From the NCBI GenBank assembly GCA_947650005.1, contig CANSTU010000003.1:1-64000 (forward strand): a stretch of 64,000 nucleotides of DNA. The letters run 5' to 3'. The notes under the pieces were generated by a model, which was not told the DNA's origin, did not search any database, and saw nothing but the letters and a program-made list of their open reading frames with translations. This DNA is from an uncultured Lachnospiraceae bacterium. Lineage in GTDB: Bacteria > Bacillota > Clostridia > Lachnospirales > Lachnospiraceae. Both the position numbers and the translations under genes were made by a program. Numbering within the stretch: position 1 is the first letter of the stretch; the number at the start of each line of letters is the position of its first letter. Positions 61,999-64,000 of the stretch are shown piece by piece.

Positions 61999-62895
61999 CT
62001 ACCCCCTTGGAATCCAAATCTGAAGCGCTTCCTTCTTGTTGACAATTTCCACGTCCTGATGCCTTCCTCCAAACTCACCGTCCAAGGTCCAAGGGATCTC
62101 TTCCTGCGATTCCACACGAAGGGACGCGGTCTTGAAGCAGTACATCTGGTTGGTGTTGAAATTCGCATTTACCAGATCGGCTAATATCTGGTTCAGTTCT
62201 ATGGCATTATTGGGACGTTTGATGAGAGTCACTTCGAAAAGGCCATCGTTTAATTCCACATTTTTTCCAGTAATTCGTTTGAATCCGCCAACGGACATGG
62301 AATTGGTGATCATTCCGAAGATAAAGTCATCTTCAATATCCACATCCCCGGCCGTCACTCTCGCCCGAAAGGAGCGAACCGCAGGCAGCCGTTTCATGCC
62401 CTCCAACAGATAGGCCATATGCCCCAGCACATTCTTATATTCCTGCTTTGTCTCGTAGGATACATCGGTAAAAAGGCCAAAAGCCGCAATATAGACAAAA
62501 GTGTCATCGTTGAAAGAGCCTATATCGCAGCAGAAGAGTTCTCCGTTCACGATGGCTTCCGCCGCCTGTACCATATTCTTGGGTATTCCCAGGCTGTTTG
62601 CAAAATCGTTGGTGCTTCCCGCCGGAATATAGCCCACCGGTATCACCTTGCTGCTTTGCATAATCCCGGTCACCACTTCATCCAGTGTTCCGTCTCCTCC
62701 GCTGCATACCACCCAGTCATATCTTCTCGCTTTTCTCGCCGCTGCCAAAACCGCATCATGGACGCCCTGGGTAGGATAAACCGTCACTTCGTGCCCGGCC
62801 TTTACAAACACATCCAGTATATCGCTCAGATGGGCCTTAATCTGGCTTTTTCCTGCCCTGGGATTGTAGATAAACAGAATTTTCTTTTTCATCAT
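61999..62895 (-). CDS. YegS/DagK-type lipid kinase
   Basis: A 298-residue cytosolic kinase of the diacylglycerol/sphingosine kinase fold. The nucleotide-binding motif CSGGDGTLDEVVTGI is near residue 75, preceded by FIYNPRAGK, and followed by PVGYIPAGSTNDFANSLGIP. It probably phosphorylates diacylglycerol released by lipoteichoic acid synthesis. Two adjacent ATGs (62895 and 62892) are behind GCGAGG. Its stop is joined almost directly to the copy-3 long hairpin. Confidence 0.9.
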   Translation of the reverse strand: MMKKKILFIYNPRAGKSQIKAHLSDILDVFVKAGHEVTVYPTQGVHDAVLAAARKARRYDWVVCSGGDGTLDEVVTGIMQSSKVIPVGYIPAGSTNDFANSLGIPKNMVQAAEAIVNGELFCCDIGSFNDDTFVYIAAFGLFTDVSYETKQEYKNVLGHMAYLLEGMKRLPAVRSFRARVTAGDVDIEDDFIFGMITNSMSVGGFKRITGKNVELNDGLFEVTLIKRPNNAIELNQILADLVNANFNTNQMYCFKTASLRVESQEEIPWTLDGEFGGRHQDVEIVNKKEALQIWIPRG

Positions 62896-62896
62896 G

Positions 62897-62926
62897 TTGC
62901 CTCGCAATCTGCCGCCAAAGGCGGGC
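62897..62926 (-). promoter_or_regulatory. Hairpin-SD leader module of the lipid kinase
   Basis: GCCCGCC-TTT-GGCGGC (62911-62926, 6 bp with one bulge), then AGATTGCGAGG and ATG 62895. It combines the AGAT start of one subtype with the GCGAGG site of the uppP subtype. Confidence 0.6.
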
Positions 62927-63065
62927 TTTCCCTCCCCTTTACCGCTGCCACAGTTCCATTCGGCATCAAGGGGGAAGCCGAACTGTTCTCACGCCTGTCG
63001 TGTTGTAACAAAAAGGAGCATATTCATGCTCCTCTTCTCTTTTATCCTTTAAGCTGCCTATTATG

Positions 63066-63326
63066 TTATTCTGCACTACCGCAGAGGTACTTTGCAATAT
63101 CTTCCACTGCCGTCTCTTCGTCTGGACCGTCGGCAACCACCGTCACCATTTCACCGCTGGCAAGGCCAAGGCTCATCATGCCCATGATACTCTTCGCATT
63201 CACCTTTTTCCCTTCCGTTTCCAGATAAACAGTGCTGTCGTGCTGGCTCGCAACTGCTACGAGCATCGCGACCGGCCTCGCCTCCAGCCCACCGTCCAAC
63301 TGAATCCTGACTGCCTTTGTCATCAT
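63066..63326 (-). CDS. Crh-like HPr paralogue with Glu15
   Basis: An 86-residue HPr-fold protein. The active-site segment reads GGLEARPVAML: Glu15 replaces the phospho-accepting His15, so PTS phosphotransfer is impossible. Ser46 is kept in NAKSIMGMM, so HPr kinase could still modify it. Bacillus Crh, encoded after whiA, has Gln15 and works only in carbon catabolite control; this gene has the same position. AGGAGG precedes ATG 63326. Confidence 0.85.
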   Translation of the reverse strand: MMTKAVRIQLDGGLEARPVAMLVAVASQHDSTVYLETEGKKVNAKSIMGMMSLGLASGEMVTVVADGPDEETAVEDIAKYLCGSAE

Positions 63327-63438
63327 ACTTCTTCCTCCTTTTAATGCCTTCCTCTCTCCGCTAGCTCCTAAACGCCAGTTCGGTGAATCGGTTTACTGCC
63401 TCCAGAATCCCTATCTTCTACGGCTTTTTTGACGGCTC

Positions 63439-64000
63439 TCATCCATTTCTCAGGCTGTCGGCCAGTTCGCTCAATTTTCTCAGTCTGTGGTTTACGCCGG
63501 ATTTCCCCACAGGCGGATTCAGATATCCGCCCAGTTCACGCAGGGGCGCGTCCGGATAGGCCAGACGTATTTCGGCCATTTCCCTAAGATTATCCGGAAG
63601 ATTCGCAAGAGCGGCCTTCTGCTGTAAGAAAAGAATATCCTCCACCTGCCTGCTGGAGGCACTCACTGTCTTGCCAATATTTGCCGTCTCGCAATTGACC
63701 CTCCGATTTACGGAATTGCGCATTTCCTTCAGGATCCTGTAATTCTCGAACTGCATCAAGGACACATGGGCTTCCACGATGTTCAAAAAGTCCGCAATCC
63801 CCGTGCCGTCCTTCATATATACGATCTGGTATTTCTTACGTTGCACAATCTTCGCCTCCAACCCAAACCCCTGCAGGATGGATTGAATCTGCTTTGCCTG
63901 GGAGAGTTGTGTGCAAACGATTTCCAGATGATAACTCTTCTCCGGGTCGCTCATGGAACCGGAAGCGAGAAACGCGCCCCGGAGGAATGCCCTCTGGCAA
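63439..64000 (-). CDS. whiA: WhiA, DNA-binding regulator (5' end outside window)
   Basis: The C-terminal 187 residues are present; the reading frame continues through base 64000 without a stop, so the start lies to the right. It has the LAGLIDADG-type domain end FLRGAFLASGSMSDPEKSYHLE and the C-terminal helix-turn-helix LREMAEIRLAYPDAPLRELGGYLNPPVGKSGVNHRLRK-like segment. WhiA is linked to cell division, chromosome segregation and, in actinobacteria, sporulation. It is upstream of the Crh-like gene, as in other Firmicutes. Confidence 0.92.
   Translation of the reverse strand, partial: CQRAFLRGAFLASGSMSDPEKSYHLEIVCTQLSQAKQIQSILQGFGLEAKIVQRKKYQIVYMKDGTGIADFLNIVEAHVSLMQFENYRILKEMRNSVNRRVNCETANIGKTVSASSRQVEDILFLQQKAALANLPDNLREMAEIRLAYPDAPLRELGGYLNPPVGKSGVNHRLRKLSELADSLRNG

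Overview
The window reads as chromosome of a Gram-positive anaerobe of the Clostridia, most likely Lachnospiraceae. The signs are clostridial families (a DUF6465 protein, a DUF3048 lipoprotein, whiA followed by a Crh-like HPr, a SpoVB-like flippase), strong GGAGG ribosome sites, moderate GC, lipobox lipoproteins and a heavy load of plant-glycan and plant-phenolic genes. Nearly all genes lie on the minus strand. I see no rRNA, tRNA, phage or insertion sequence.

Layout from left to right. 0-8 kb: a domain-permuted GH3 glucosidase, a solitary cas6 without array or other cas genes, a secreted SGNH hydrolase, a large membrane protein and a DUF6465 protein. 8-16 kb: a PhoP/PhoR-type two-component pair, a Na/Pi symporter with a Pho-box-like promoter, uppP, a patatin phospholipase and an aminotransferase. 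16-23.4 kb: a GNAT, a lone cobS, a DUF3048 lipoprotein, a flippase and an AlgJ/AlgI-type O-acetylation pair. 23.7-34.9 kb: a tannin/gallate locus (LysR regulator, five-gene Opp-type ABC importer, gallate decarboxylase lpdC-lpdB-lpdD, cytosolic tannase). 35-40.8 kb: an alpha/beta hydrolase, an AprA/AprB-like flavoprotein-ferredoxin pair and a frameshifted DUF5060-type glycosidase. 40.8-46 kb: housekeeping genes and an Amt-PII fusion. 46-60.5 kb: carbohydrate genes (GH2, ArsR regulator, GH31, GH42, sugar ABC importer, LacI), suited to xyloglucan-type or galactosylated oligosaccharides. 60.7-64 kb: fba, a lipid kinase, a Crh-like HPr and the 3' part of whiA.

Two repeat systems stand out. The first is a short leader module found at about 20 places: a GC hairpin of 4-8 bp, then an AGATGGGAG-like Shine-Dalgarno, then the start codon. 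The stem sequence differs between copies while pairing is kept. The module points the same way as the gene, including the one copy on the plus strand, and it occurs in tandem with a second AT-rich hairpin. It also explains several false upstream ATG starts. The second is a family of three 210-250 bp hairpins (12.5, 15.9 and 61.7 kb) with a conserved apical core, outer arms unrelated between copies but almost perfectly self-complementary, and a possible relic at 18.9 kb.

Two solute-binding lipoproteins carry a G9 tract just after the lipobox. In one the tract is in frame; in the other it breaks the gene. This could be phase variation or a homopolymer sequencing error.
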